From positions 2,692,634-2,753,633 of the forward strand of contig NC_135562.1 of NCBI RefSeq assembly GCF_964340395.1: a stretch of 61,000 nt of DNA. Direction: 5' to 3'. Both the position numbers and the translations under genes were made by a program. Below are positions 60,706 through 61,000 of this stretch, piece by piece. Source of the stretch: Glandiceps talaboti. Lineage: Eukaryota; Hemichordata; Enteropneusta; Spengelidae. The first letter of the stretch is position 1. Every line of letters begins with the position of its first letter. The notes under the pieces were generated by a model, which did no database searches, was not told the origin of the DNA, and saw nothing but the letters and a program-made list of their open reading frames with translations.

Positions 60706-61000
60706 ATACAGGCTATAGGTTGTTTACGTTAATTGCATTAATTAATATATGCACTAAAATATCAAGCCTATTTACATTGAATTGGAGGGGTTTTATTTTC
60801 ACCGGATGATAAAGTTTATTTATTTAATGTCTATTATACATTCGAAAGAACAGATACTTGCATTGGGTCAGAGTGCCGATCCCTACTAGAGTACTACGTC
60901 ATCTTCGTGAGTAATCCAGACATGTTACTTATATTGGTTTGTGCAAGAATTTCAAAAGTAATATTAATACTGTTGTATGAGTGTTTTCTCTATCACTGTT

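Overview
The window is animal nuclear DNA: AT-rich, intron-rich, packed with simple-sequence arrays and small non-autonomous transposons, with all recognisable genes split by GT/AG introns. Gene content (an active-zone RIM protein, an RSRC1-type SR protein, and two bHLH factors of the TCF21/musculin and TCF23/TCF24 groups) fits a bilaterian, most likely an invertebrate because one unduplicated member of each pair is seen. I cannot name the phylum from the sequence alone.

Layout. (1) 1-12,887 (+): the last eight recognisable coding exons of a RIM (regulating synaptic membrane exocytosis) gene, ending in the C2B domain; the 5' part lies left of the window. Its introns hold a 1.35-kb minisatellite with higher-order structure, several compound tetranucleotide arrays and a piggyBac-like MITE. 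(2) 13.1-19.4 kb: no gene seen; a CRE/E-box cluster and dispersed repeats. (3) 19,517-26,891 (-), promoter probably near 28.4 kb: a complete seven-coding-exon gene for a 310-residue RSRC1/SRrp53-like splicing factor. Its introns contain two kinds of tRNA-derived SINE, a SINE-born minisatellite, a foldback element, and a tandem array built from the 3' end and 5' splice site of a 33-nt exon. (4) 28.6-34.5 kb: no gene recognised. (5) 47,424-47,047 (-): first coding exon of a TCF24-like bHLH gene, with a plausible terminal exon 12.4 kb downstream at 34,664-34,542. (6) 59,486-59,073 (-): main coding exon of a TCF21/musculin-like bHLH gene; its last exon is not confidently found. (7) 60.5 kb: a perfect 124-bp palindrome next to a TA array.

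How the genes relate: RIM and RSRC1 are functionally unrelated (synaptic vesicle release versus pre-mRNA splicing). The two bHLH genes lie head-to-tail 11.6 kb apart, share a bHLH exon ending at the same place in the protein (after HPxx, phase 0), and look like an old tandem duplication. In human, as I recall, TCF21 and RIMS1 share 6q while MSC, TCF24 and RIMS2 share 8q, so this window may keep the ancestral linkage. No CRISPR, rRNA or bona fide tRNA gene was seen, and I found no convincing novel multi-gene system; the most unusual items are repeat-derived structures inside introns.
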